Shown: one piece after another, positions 17,964-24,913 of the stretch
Position numbering within the stretch: position 1 is the stretch's first letter
How the letters are laid out: each line of letters opens with the position of its first letter
Origin: Paenibacillus sp. J5C2022
GTDB lineage: Bacteria > Bacillota > Bacilli > Paenibacillales > Paenibacillaceae
Direction of reading: 5' to 3'
Length of the DNA stretch: 64,000 nucleotides
Assembly (NCBI RefSeq): GCF_025567625.1
Contig: NZ_JAOQJC010000026.1
Location: forward strand, 35,233 to 99,232
Position numbers and translations under genes: made by a program
Notes under the pieces: model-generated
Databases searched by the model: none
What the model was told of the DNA's origin: nothing
The model's input: the letters and a program-made list of their open reading frames with translations, nothing else

Positions 17964-19675
17964 TGGAGAGACTGAAGACGGGATTGCTTATTGCGCTCGT
18001 TGCCTTGAGCTTGCTGCAGAGCTACTTCCTGGCTTATCGGATGCCGGGGCTCGGAGCAACGGTTCGGAGCGATCAGGACTATTTTCATACCGAGCGGCTA
18101 GGCAAGTCCGCGAACGTAGAAGAGATGATCTTCCCCAACGAATTAATCCTGCATAGAGGGGACAACAAGCATGCGGTCATCTATCCCGGTACGCAGTTCT
18201 ACGATATGATTCTGAAGCAGCGTATTGCGGGGCGGGAGTTCAAGGGCTTCCAGCGCAGTCCTCTCAGTCTGATGGATTGGGAATATATTCGGGAGAAAGA
18301 GATTGGCGTCGAGCTCCGGTTCGATGGCGGCATCTCGATCGAGCTGCTGCAGAAGCTGTTGAAGGTGGAGGGAGATCCTCTGTTCCTGAACGAGCGGATT
18401 GATCGCATCTGGATATTCAAGACGACAGTGGCCGAAGAGATACGCACATTCTTCTTCAGCAGCGACGGCATGACCGTCTATGAATCGGTGAGAGCGGATC
18501 TGACGATCCGGGATGTGGAGGATTATGTCGGCTTCGGCGAATATATGCCGGTATATCGGATGACGAAGGGCGGTCTCTATATTCCGGAGACATTCTTACA
18601 GGCTACGGAAATGATCATTCCGTATGAGACGTATTCCCCTCAGCAGATGCAGCGCAACCTGTTCTTCGATCCCGGCACGACGATTGCCTGGGAGGATCGC
18701 GGCGGCTCGCAGATTATTACCGACGGCAAGCGCGGCTTGCAGGTGAAGCAGAACGGGACATGGATCAACTACACGAATCCGGCGGCGACGAAGAGCAGCG
18801 ATGTGGAGCTGGGCGAGAATGTGTATGCTTCGATTGACTTCATTAACACGCATGGCGGCTGGGATGGCACCCATCGCCTGATGAGTCTGCAGCCTGCCGA
18901 GGAGAAGAAGTATGTGCAATTCCGCCAATATATCGAGCAGTATCCCGTCGTGGGCGACCCTTACTTCCATTATGGCTATATGCGGCTGGTCTTGCAGAAG
19001 GGCACCGTAACGGAATACGAGCGTTCGCTCATTACGCTGTCCCCGCGTTCGGAGTCCAGGAGGGAGAGGTGGCTGCAAGGCGGAGATCAGCTGGAGGAAC
19101 GCTTGAAGCGGTATGAACGGATCAATGAGGTTACTTCTCTCTATCCCGCATTGAAAGCCAGACCGCTGGAAGATCAGCGCATGGGCTTCACGCCGGTATG
19201 GGTGGCAAGACATGAGGACGGCACGGAGACGGTATTGTCCGAAGCGCTGCCGGCGGGCTTCCAGCCGCCGGAGGAATCAGTGGCGCAAGAGGTCGAGGCG
19301 ACTTCCGAGGAAGGAAGCCAGGACGACGCGGCTGCGAATCGTTCCGGCACGGGCTCCGAGTCGAATGCGGACAGCAAGCATGACGAGGATACGGTCGATT
19401 CTTCGGCAGATCGCGCCGCAGAAGGTGCGGCTGCCTCGGAAGGTATCGACGGAGAGACATCAGACGAAGCCGATGAACGCGACTCGGAGGCAGATAAGCC
19501 ATTGGCGGTCGGGAAGAACGAGAAGCCTGTGGCGGAAGCGGAGCAGGGACAGGAGCCTGGTGATCAAGAGCAAGCGAAGGACAAGGATCGGAGCAAGAAT
19601 CAGGGCCTGGATCAGGGGCAGGGCCGCGATCCCGCAGAAGATCAGATTGAAGAGCAGCTAGCTGCTGCAGAGTAG
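17960..19675 (+). CDS. walH: WalK regulator YycH with an acidic C-terminal tail
   Basis: 571 residues, about 115 longer than B. subtilis YycH. An N-terminal membrane helix (residues 7-24) precedes the extracytoplasmic YycH domain, recognisable by SLLQSYFLAYR and by position. The last 140 or so residues are low-complexity, rich in Glu, Asp, Ala, Ser and Gln (for example KPVAEAEQGQEPGDQEQ), and look disordered. The start overlaps the walK stop (ATGA). In B. subtilis YycH with YycI inhibits WalK. Confidence 0.93.
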   Translation: MMERLKTGLLIALVALSLLQSYFLAYRMPGLGATVRSDQDYFHTERLGKSANVEEMIFPNELILHRGDNKHAVIYPGTQFYDMILKQRIAGREFKGFQRSPLSLMDWEYIREKEIGVELRFDGGISIELLQKLLKVEGDPLFLNERIDRIWIFKTTVAEEIRTFFFSSDGMTVYESVRADLTIRDVEDYVGFGEYMPVYRMTKGGLYIPETFLQATEMIIPYETYSPQQMQRNLFFDPGTTIAWEDRGGSQIITDGKRGLQVKQNGTWINYTNPAATKSSDVELGENVYASIDFINTHGGWDGTHRLMSLQPAEEKKYVQFRQYIEQYPVVGDPYFHYGYMRLVLQKGTVTEYERSLITLSPRSESRRERWLQGGDQLEERLKRYERINEVTSLYPALKARPLEDQRMGFTPVWVARHEDGTETVLSEALPAGFQPPEESVAQEVEATSEEGSQDDAAANRSGTGSESNADSKHDEDTVDSSADRAAEGAAASEGIDGETSDEADERDSEADKPLAVGKNEKPVAEAEQGQEPGDQEQAKDKDRSKNQGLDQGQGRDPAEDQIEEQLAAAE

Positions 19676-19688
19676 GGGGTGAAGATGG

Positions 19689-20474
19689 ATGGATTGGGGC
19701 AGGGCGAAGAGTGTGCTTATTATCTCATTCCTGATGCTGAATATATTGCTGGGGTATCAGCTCTGGCTGGACATTCGAACGCAGCTGGACGCCAATATGA
19801 ATACAGCGGAGCTGCCTCAGGACAAGCTGAAGCTCATGCAGCAGAAGCGAATATCGCTAACGGCCAATCTGCCGTCGGAAACCCCGAAGCTCGGGGATCT
19901 GACCTATCTGCTTCATGAAGACGATGCGCAGGGGGAAGAGCCAGTGCAGCTGCTTGAACCGGTGGATAGCGCCGATATATTCACCAAGTCGGAACTGATG
20001 AAGTCGCTTGGCGATCAGGTGCCTGATCTTGAGGAGTACAGCTACGATCTGCATAGCAACCGCGATGGCGTATTCGTCATGTATCGGGTATTCGAAGGAC
20101 GTCCGATGTTCAATGTGAGACTGGAGCTGTACATCAGCAACCTGAAGATTACGGGCTATCGTCAGCAGCTTGTGGAGCTGATCAGCACCGGCGAGCAGAA
20201 TAAAGTGCTGCCGGCTGCGAAGGTCGTGGCCAGTCTGATAGAGACATATCTGGAAGCGGGAGCGGTCATCTCCGATATTCAGCTCGGCTATCATGGACAA
20301 ATCTTCGATTCCGAGAAGCAGGTGGCTGCTCCTTCGTGGCGGGTGATGCTGGAGGATGGCAAAGTGTATTATGTCCACGCGATTAGCGGTGAAGTGGCGA
20401 CGGACAAGGAAGAAGGGGAAGATGGCGATACGGAAAGCGGCAGCGGATCGACGCTGAGCCAAGCGGACCAGTGA
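19689..20474 (+). CDS. walI: WalK regulator YycI
   Basis: 261 residues. It opens with the family hallmark MDWGRAKSVLIISFLMLNI, a single membrane helix, and continues with the extracytoplasmic YycI domain (PMFNVRLELYISNLKITGYRQ in the middle). The C-terminal 25 residues are acidic. A GGGGGTGA ribosome site precedes the start, 13 bp after walH. Confidence 0.95.
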   Translation: MDWGRAKSVLIISFLMLNILLGYQLWLDIRTQLDANMNTAELPQDKLKLMQQKRISLTANLPSETPKLGDLTYLLHEDDAQGEEPVQLLEPVDSADIFTKSELMKSLGDQVPDLEEYSYDLHSNRDGVFVMYRVFEGRPMFNVRLELYISNLKITGYRQQLVELISTGEQNKVLPAAKVVASLIETYLEAGAVISDIQLGYHGQIFDSEKQVAAPSWRVMLEDGKVYYVHAISGEVATDKEEGEDGDTESGSGSTLSQADQ

Positions 20475-20507
20475 AAGTTAGGGGAGAAAGGACAGGACAA
20501 AACGGTT

Positions 20508-21314
20508 ATGGGACTTCGATTTACCATTCTGGCAAGCGGATCTACAGGGAATGCAACCATTGTGCAGGGCAGCGAGCGGACGGTGCTGATCGATGCAGGG
20601 CTTAGCGCCAAGAAGCTGGACGAGCTGATGCGGGGACAAGGCATATCCGGTCATGATATCGACGCGCTGCTTGTGACGCACGAGCATTCCGATCATATTA
20701 AAGGGCTGGGCGCATTCGCCCGCAAGTACGAGCTGCCCATCTACGCCAATGAGGCGACTTGGGGAGCGATGGAGCGACATGTCGGCAAGATCGAGCAAGA
20801 GAAGCGGGTGTACATCGAGACGGGGGAGGAGCTGGAGTTCGGGACTCTGCGGGTGCAATCTTACCCGATCTCACACGATGCGGCAGAGCCCGTCGGCTAC
20901 TGCTTTCAGGAGAATGGCGAGAAGCTGAGCCTGGCGACGGATCTGGGCTATGTGAGCGATAAAGTGAAGCAGCATATTATCGATTCCGATGTGCTCGTGC
21001 TGGAATCCAATCATGACACGGAGATGCTGCGAATGGGGCGCTATCCATGGAATATTAAGCGCCGCATTCTGAGCGATGTCGGCCATCTGTCCAATGTGGC
21101 GGCGGGCGAAGCGCTGATCGAGCTAATGACGGACCGGACGAAGCGGGTCTATCTGGCCCATCTCAGCCTCGACCACAACCAGATGGATCTGGCGATGCTG
21201 ACAGTCAATTCTATCTTGGAGAATAACGGAATATTTTATAAGAAAGAGGAGTTCCCGCTGCGCAAAACCTATGCGGACCGCGCTACCCCATGGGATGAAG
21301 TGATGCGGAAATAA
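20508..21314 (+). CDS. walJ: Metallo-beta-lactamase-fold nuclease WalJ (YycJ)
   Basis: 268 residues. The metallo-beta-lactamase fold shows LASGSTGNATIV at the start, the metal motif THEHSDHIKGL near residue 58, the phosphodiesterase-type LATDLGYVSD, and SNHDTEM. YycJ-type proteins act as 5'-to-3' exonucleases in some Firmicutes. It is the last gene of the wal operon. Its 3' end overlaps a convergent small gene by 32 bp. Confidence 0.95.
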   Translation: MGLRFTILASGSTGNATIVQGSERTVLIDAGLSAKKLDELMRGQGISGHDIDALLVTHEHSDHIKGLGAFARKYELPIYANEATWGAMERHVGKIEQEKRVYIETGEELEFGTLRVQSYPISHDAAEPVGYCFQENGEKLSLATDLGYVSDKVKQHIIDSDVLVLESNHDTEMLRMGRYPWNIKRRILSDVGHLSNVAAGEALIELMTDRTKRVYLAHLSLDHNQMDLAMLTVNSILENNGIFYKKEEFPLRKTYADRATPWDEVMRK

Positions 21315-21594
21315 GCTCCTCCAGCTGCCGGTCCAGCGTGGCGGACTTCTCGTCCAGTTCCTCCCGGGTCAGCAGTCCCTTGTCGACGAACAGCTCCAGC
21401 ATGGCGCTGAGGGTCAGGACGGTACGGTAATGCTCCTCCTTCAGATCCGCCAGCTTGGCGGCGAGGCGTACCTGCTCCCAGGCGGGGGATGAGCCGATGT
21501 TCGTTGTTCTGGAACCGTCTTGCCGGCTATCGCTGCCGCAAGCGTCGGCGGGGCTGCTCGAATGATTGGAACCGTTCAAGCGATTTGTGTTCAT
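21283..21594 (-). CDS. Small hypothetical protein convergent with walJ
   Basis: 103 residues, not recognised. A Ser/Asn-rich N-terminus of about 35 residues precedes two amphipathic helices (WEQVRLAAKLADLKEEHYR and LTREELDEKSATLDRQLEEL) that suggest a coiled coil. AAGGAG sits 9 bp before the ATG. It reads towards walJ and overlaps its last 32 bp; the shared stretch and the good ribosome site argue that both are real. Confidence 0.78.
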   Translation of the reverse strand: MNTNRLNGSNHSSSPADACGSDSRQDGSRTTNIGSSPAWEQVRLAAKLADLKEEHYRTVLTLSAMLELFVDKGLLTREELDEKSATLDRQLEELISASLHPMG

Positions 21595-21799
21595 GAATGA
21601 TCGCTCCTTCTATCCTTTTTTTGGTCGGAGGGATTGTGAAATAACACTGGCGGGCGGGTGTGGAATGCATTATGATGATTTCATAAACTCTGTTTATAGG
21701 CTTGGTCTCTATTAATATTGTAGTCATATATACCGAAAACATTCCTATATGTGCGAATACATTCTTAATGTCTATGACATTGAGAGGAGCGGGTAATAG

Positions 21800-23164
21800 A
21801 TGAGTCTGTTCGATGATGATTTTTTCTCCACCAGAGTATCCAGGCGTACGGTTCGCAAGTTCAAGAAGAAAGAAGATGCCGCGCCGAAGTGGGCGCCGAT
21901 TGGCGAGTGGTCCACTATTCGGATTGCCCTGGTCTCCTCTCTCGTAAGCGCGATAGCCGCATGCCTGCTGTTCGGGTTCATATTCGGCTTCGGCAGCGCT
22001 GCAGACCGATCGAGCGTGCCCGCAGCCAGTGCTTCGATCGGCGGCGCCGACCCTTCGGAATGGACGATTCATGCAACAGCGAAGGTGAGGCCGGCTGTCG
22101 TCAGCATTATTAACGAGCAGAAGTTCTCGCTTGGCCTCGGGAGCAAGAAAGTAGAAGGCGATGAGGAAGAAGGCGTGCTGAGGGAAGCTGGAGTAGGCTC
22201 TGGTGTCATCATCGAGAAGAGGGACGGCAAGGCGTATATTGTCACCAATTACCATGTCGTGGCAGGTGCCGAGAAGGTGAAGGCGGTTATTATGAACGGC
22301 GAAATTCGCGAAGCGGCCATCGTTGGCGAAGATCCTATAACCGACCTTGCCGTATTGGAGATCGACAGCAAGGGTGTCGACACTGTGGCGGAGATTGGCG
22401 ATTCCTCCAAGCTGCGTGAGGCTGAATTCGTCATTGCGATCGGCAATCCGCTGGGTATGGGCAAGTCGACCACGCTTGGCGTCGTGAGCGTTACGAAGGA
22501 GGTCGTACCGGTATCGTTGAACGGGAACGGCATGATTGACTGGGAGCAGGAAGTGATACGCGTCGATGCGGCGATAAATGAAGGGAATAGCGGCGGACCG
22601 CTGATTGATCTGGATGGCCGGGTGGTTGGGATCAACAGTATGAAGATCGCCGACTTCGGTGTAGAGAGCATCGGATATGCAATCCCGATCAACAATGCAA
22701 TTCCGATCATCAAGAGTCTGATAGACCAAGGCTACGTGCCGCGCCCTTATCTGGGTGTCTATACGATGGATCTGGAGCATTACTGGGGCCAGCAGAGTCT
22801 GGAGCAGTTCTTCCAGGAGGAGTTCCCGGAAGAAGAGGATGCGGACGGCAAGAAGAAGGATGATGAGGCCTCGACAGATGATGACAGCGAATCGCAAGAC
22901 GGCGGCGATTACGACATTAAGGTGCCGGATAACGTGTACAACGGTGTCATCGTGCTGGAAGCGGTCGGCCCGGCGCTGACGGCGGGGCTTCAGATGAACG
23001 ACATTATTGTGAAGCTGGACGAAGAGGAGATCGGCACGACGCGCGAGCTTCGCCGGTACTTGTACAATAAGAAGAAGATCGGCGAGGATATTACCGTCAC
23101 CTTCTACCGGGGCAGCGAGAAGCAATCGCTGAAGCTGAAGCTGAGCGACCGCGAGGAGGATTAG
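21800..23164 (+). CDS. htrA: HtrA-type trypsin-like serine protease with PDZ domain
   Basis: 454 residues. A cytoplasmic N-terminus rich in charged residues, a membrane helix at about 38-62, then a DegP/HtrA protease domain with His in TNYHVVAGAEK (near 150), Asp in PITDLAVLEI (near 180) and Ser in NEGNSGGPLIDL (near 264). A C-terminal PDZ domain is interrupted by a very acidic Asp/Glu/Ser loop of about 35 residues (345-385). It acts in quality control of exported proteins. Its place after walJ matches yyxA (htrC) of B. subtilis. Confidence 0.95.
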   Translation: MSLFDDDFFSTRVSRRTVRKFKKKEDAAPKWAPIGEWSTIRIALVSSLVSAIAACLLFGFIFGFGSAADRSSVPAASASIGGADPSEWTIHATAKVRPAVVSIINEQKFSLGLGSKKVEGDEEEGVLREAGVGSGVIIEKRDGKAYIVTNYHVVAGAEKVKAVIMNGEIREAAIVGEDPITDLAVLEIDSKGVDTVAEIGDSSKLREAEFVIAIGNPLGMGKSTTLGVVSVTKEVVPVSLNGNGMIDWEQEVIRVDAAINEGNSGGPLIDLDGRVVGINSMKIADFGVESIGYAIPINNAIPIIKSLIDQGYVPRPYLGVYTMDLEHYWGQQSLEQFFQEEFPEEEDADGKKKDDEASTDDDSESQDGGDYDIKVPDNVYNGVIVLEAVGPALTAGLQMNDIIVKLDEEEIGTTRELRRYLYNKKKIGEDITVTFYRGSEKQSLKLKLSDREED

Positions 23165-23201
23165 CAGCCACTATCTACAGCTGAATACCGTGGGATGGCT
23201 A

Positions 23202-23244
23202 AGCCGCATCAACAGTGATTGTCACGCTGTTGATGCGGCTTTTT
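23202..23244 (+). terminator. Strong rho-independent terminator after htrA
   Basis: AGCCGCATCAACAG and CTGTTGATGCGGCT form a 14-bp perfect stem with an 11-base loop, followed by TTTTT. Confidence 0.95.
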
Positions 23245-23333
23245 GCGCGTGGCGGCAGTGAGGGGTATGAGTTTTTTGTGAGGAGAAGCATATATAATTT
23301 GAAGTGGATGAAAATTATGTAGGTATTTTTACC

Positions 23334-23341
23334 TATAAATG
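23334..23341. repeat. Left 8-bp direct duplication TATAAATG
   Basis: TATAAATG touches the left terminal inverted repeat of the repeat-array element. The same eight bases follow the right inverted repeat at 24057-24064, as a target-site duplication would. Confidence 0.75.
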
Positions 23342-24056
23342 GTTACTACTTAGGTCCATTCGGTACAAGGCATGCTTGACGGGGCTATGTGAGCAAAATG
23401 AGCGAAAGTGCACACTTTTCCCTATTTTTCCGATACTATGTGACCATTTTGAGCGATAGCTCCTACTTTTCGGCAGTACAAGGCATGCTTGACGGGGCTA
23501 TGTGAGCAAAATGAGCGAAAGTGCACACTTTTCCCTATTTTTCCGATACTATGTGACCATTTTGAGCGATAGCTCCTACTTTTCGGCGCTACAAGGCACG
23601 CTTGGCGGGGCTATGTGAGCAAAATGAGCGATAGTGCACACTTTTCCCTATTTTTCCGATACTATGTGACCATTTTGAGCGATAGCTCCTACTTTTCGGC
23701 GCTACAAGGCACGCTTGGCGGGGCTATGTGAGCAAAATGAGCGATAGTGCACACTCTTCACTATTTTTCCGATACTATGTGACTATTTTGAGCGATAGCT
23801 CCTACTTTTCGGCGCTACAAGGCACGCTTGGCGGGGCTATGTGAGCAAAATGAGCGAAAGTGCACACTTTTCACTATTTTTCCGATACTATGTGACTATT
23901 TTGAGCGATAGCTCCTACTTTTCGGCGGTACAAGGCATGCTTGACGGGGCTATGTGAGCAAAATGAGCGAAAGTGCACACTTTTCCCTATTTTTCCGATA
24001 CTATGTGACCATTTTGAGCGAAAAGCCATTACTTGCTTTAATAGCTAAGTAGTAAC
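23342..24056. mobile_element. MITE-like element carrying a tandem-repeat array
   Basis: The 715-bp segment starts with GTTACTACTTAG and ends with its exact reverse complement CTAAGTAGTAAC (24045-24056). Both ends are bordered by TATAAATG. Between them lie six copies of a 113-bp repeat and no reading frame of any size. This is the structure of a non-autonomous transposed element. An 8-bp duplication would fit families such as IS66, ISL3 or IS256, but the ends cannot be assigned from sequence alone. Confidence 0.72.
23363..24024. repeat. Six tandem copies of a 113-bp repeat
   Basis: The word ACAAGG recurs at 23365, 23478, 23591, 23704, 23817 and 23930, always 113 bp apart; the last copy is incomplete. 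Copies differ at few positions (CATGCTTGAC against CACGCTTGGC, GCGAAAG against GCGATAG). Each unit holds two diverged half-repeats beginning with CTATGTGA, 51 bp apart, and small palindromes such as AAAGTGCACACTTT and GAGCGATAGCTC. No coding potential is seen. Confidence 0.95.
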
Positions 24057-24064
24057 TATAAATG
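24057..24064. repeat. Right 8-bp direct duplication TATAAATG
   Basis: Identical to 23334-23341 and directly adjacent to the right inverted repeat. Confidence 0.75.
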
Positions 24065-24148
24065 ATACAATTTTATAGTTAAAAAGAACCGGTTTTTTTC
24101 AAGTTTAAGGATGGACCGCAATAATTAATGAATCAAGGAGTGATGGGA

Positions 24149-24310
24149 TTGCTAGTGTTAGGCAGGAAGCCTGGTGAAAGCGTCGTCATAAATAGCGACA
24201 TTGTAATTAAAGTCATAAAAAGCGACGATGGAGGATTGCGTTTGGCGTTCAATGCACCGCTGGAGAGCAGAATTGTGCGCGGGGAGTTGCTGATGAACAA
24301 AAAAAATTAA
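24149..24310 (+). CDS. csrA: Short CsrA paralogue 1
   Basis: 53 residues from a TTG at 24149, placed 8 bp behind AAGGAG. This start gives the invariant CsrA N-terminus MLVLGRKPGESVVI; an ATG at 24128 lies before the ribosome site. The five-strand CsrA core is present up to IVRGELLM, including the RNA-binding Leu4 and the arginine that corresponds to Arg44. The usual C-terminal helix of 15-20 residues is nearly absent. CsrA dimers bind GGA motifs in mRNA leaders and block flagellin translation in B. subtilis. Confidence 0.87.
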   Translation: MLVLGRKPGESVVINSDIVIKVIKSDDGGLRLAFNAPLESRIVRGELLMNKKN

Positions 24311-24328
24311 AAAAACCTCTCAAAGGAC

Positions 24329-24355
24329 TTAATAAAATGAAAAGGCTGCCGATAA
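24329..24355 (+). promoter_or_regulatory. Sigma-D (motility)-like promoter upstream of csrA2
   Basis: GCCGATAA at 24348-24355 matches the sigma-D -10 element (GCCGATAT) in 7 of 8 bases. TTAA lies 15 bp upstream at the -35 position, where TAAA is the consensus. It would transcribe the second csrA and possibly hag. Confidence 0.5.
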
Positions 24356-24473
24356 ATATAGTATAAACTATTCAAGACTAATAACCTATCTTATCGACTG
24401 ACGATGTGTCTTATGGCTCTTTGTTTACTTTTTGCATCGCGGAATATATGAATAAAATAGTAAGACTTAGGGA

Positions 24474-24540
24474 TGAGCAAACAAGTCGCTGTGACTCTTC
24501 AGGATGAAGGGGAGCAGCGTCATGTTTGCTCATTTTTTTT
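24474..24540 (+). terminator. Hairpin with U-run between the csrA paralogues; terminator or attenuator
   Basis: TGAGCAAACA pairs with TGTTTGCTCA and an inner CGCTG/CAGCG stem extends it; eight T residues follow. The loop holds AGGA and GGGGA, the type of motif CsrA binds. It lies downstream of the sigma-D-like promoter and 21 bp before csrA2, so it may attenuate csrA2 rather than only end csrA1. Confidence 0.75.
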
Positions 24541-24561
24541 ACCTGTGGGGGGGATTGAGCA

Positions 24562-24729
24562 ATGCTTGTATTGGGTAGAAAGCCAGGGGAATACGTAATG
24601 ATCAATGGGAACATTATGGTGAAGGTTGTCAAGAGCGATGAAGGTCACCTGCGTCTGGCAATTGATGCACCAAGGGAAATCTCCATCGTTCGCGGCGAGT
24701 TATATGAAGCGGAGAATAAAGCACGATAA
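24562..24729 (+). CDS. csrA: Short CsrA paralogue 2
   Basis: 55 residues: MLVLGRKPGEYVMI at the start, LRLAIDAPREISIVRGELYE in the middle and a short basic tail. GGGGGGGATTG precedes the ATG. Leu4 and the Arg44-equivalent are present, but the usual histidine just before that arginine is Val. It is close to paralogue 1 (about 55% identical by eye) and 184 bp upstream of the flagellin gene. No fliW is in the window, although FliW normally antagonises CsrA at this locus. Confidence 0.87.
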   Translation: MLVLGRKPGEYVMINGNIMVKVVKSDEGHLRLAIDAPREISIVRGELYEAENKAR

Positions 24730-24862
24730 TAGGAAGCGGAGTGCCTTCGGCCACTTAGGATGAGTGGCGTGTGTCATGGAAGATAGTGCTTATGTCCTGT
24801 CGGAATGAATTCGAGTCGGCGCGCAACTTGAGATCATTCATCAGGGGATAAGAGGCGTGAAC

Positions 24863-24902
24863 GAATACAAACGGATGTGTATTCAAAAACAAATGACACG
24901 GA
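24863..24902 (+). promoter_or_regulatory. Predicted CsrA binding sites in the hag leader
   Basis: GAATAC (24863-24868) and GTATTC (24879-24884) form a 6-bp stem that presents ACGGA (24871-24875) in its loop. A second ACGGA (24898-24902) overlaps the flagellin Shine-Dalgarno sequence. The first site, AUACAAACGGAUGU, closely resembles the CsrA SELEX consensus RUACARGGAUGU. Confidence 0.7.
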
Positions 24903-24913
24903 GGTAATGAAAC

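Noticed and set aside
23363..24024. Repeat array as a CRISPR locus
   Set aside because: The unit is 113 bp, repeats abut without unique spacers, and no cas gene is near.
24733..24862. Sigma-D promoter directly upstream of hag
   Set aside because: No GCCGATA-type -10 element with a fitting -35 was seen; GTCGGAAT near 24800 is too poor.
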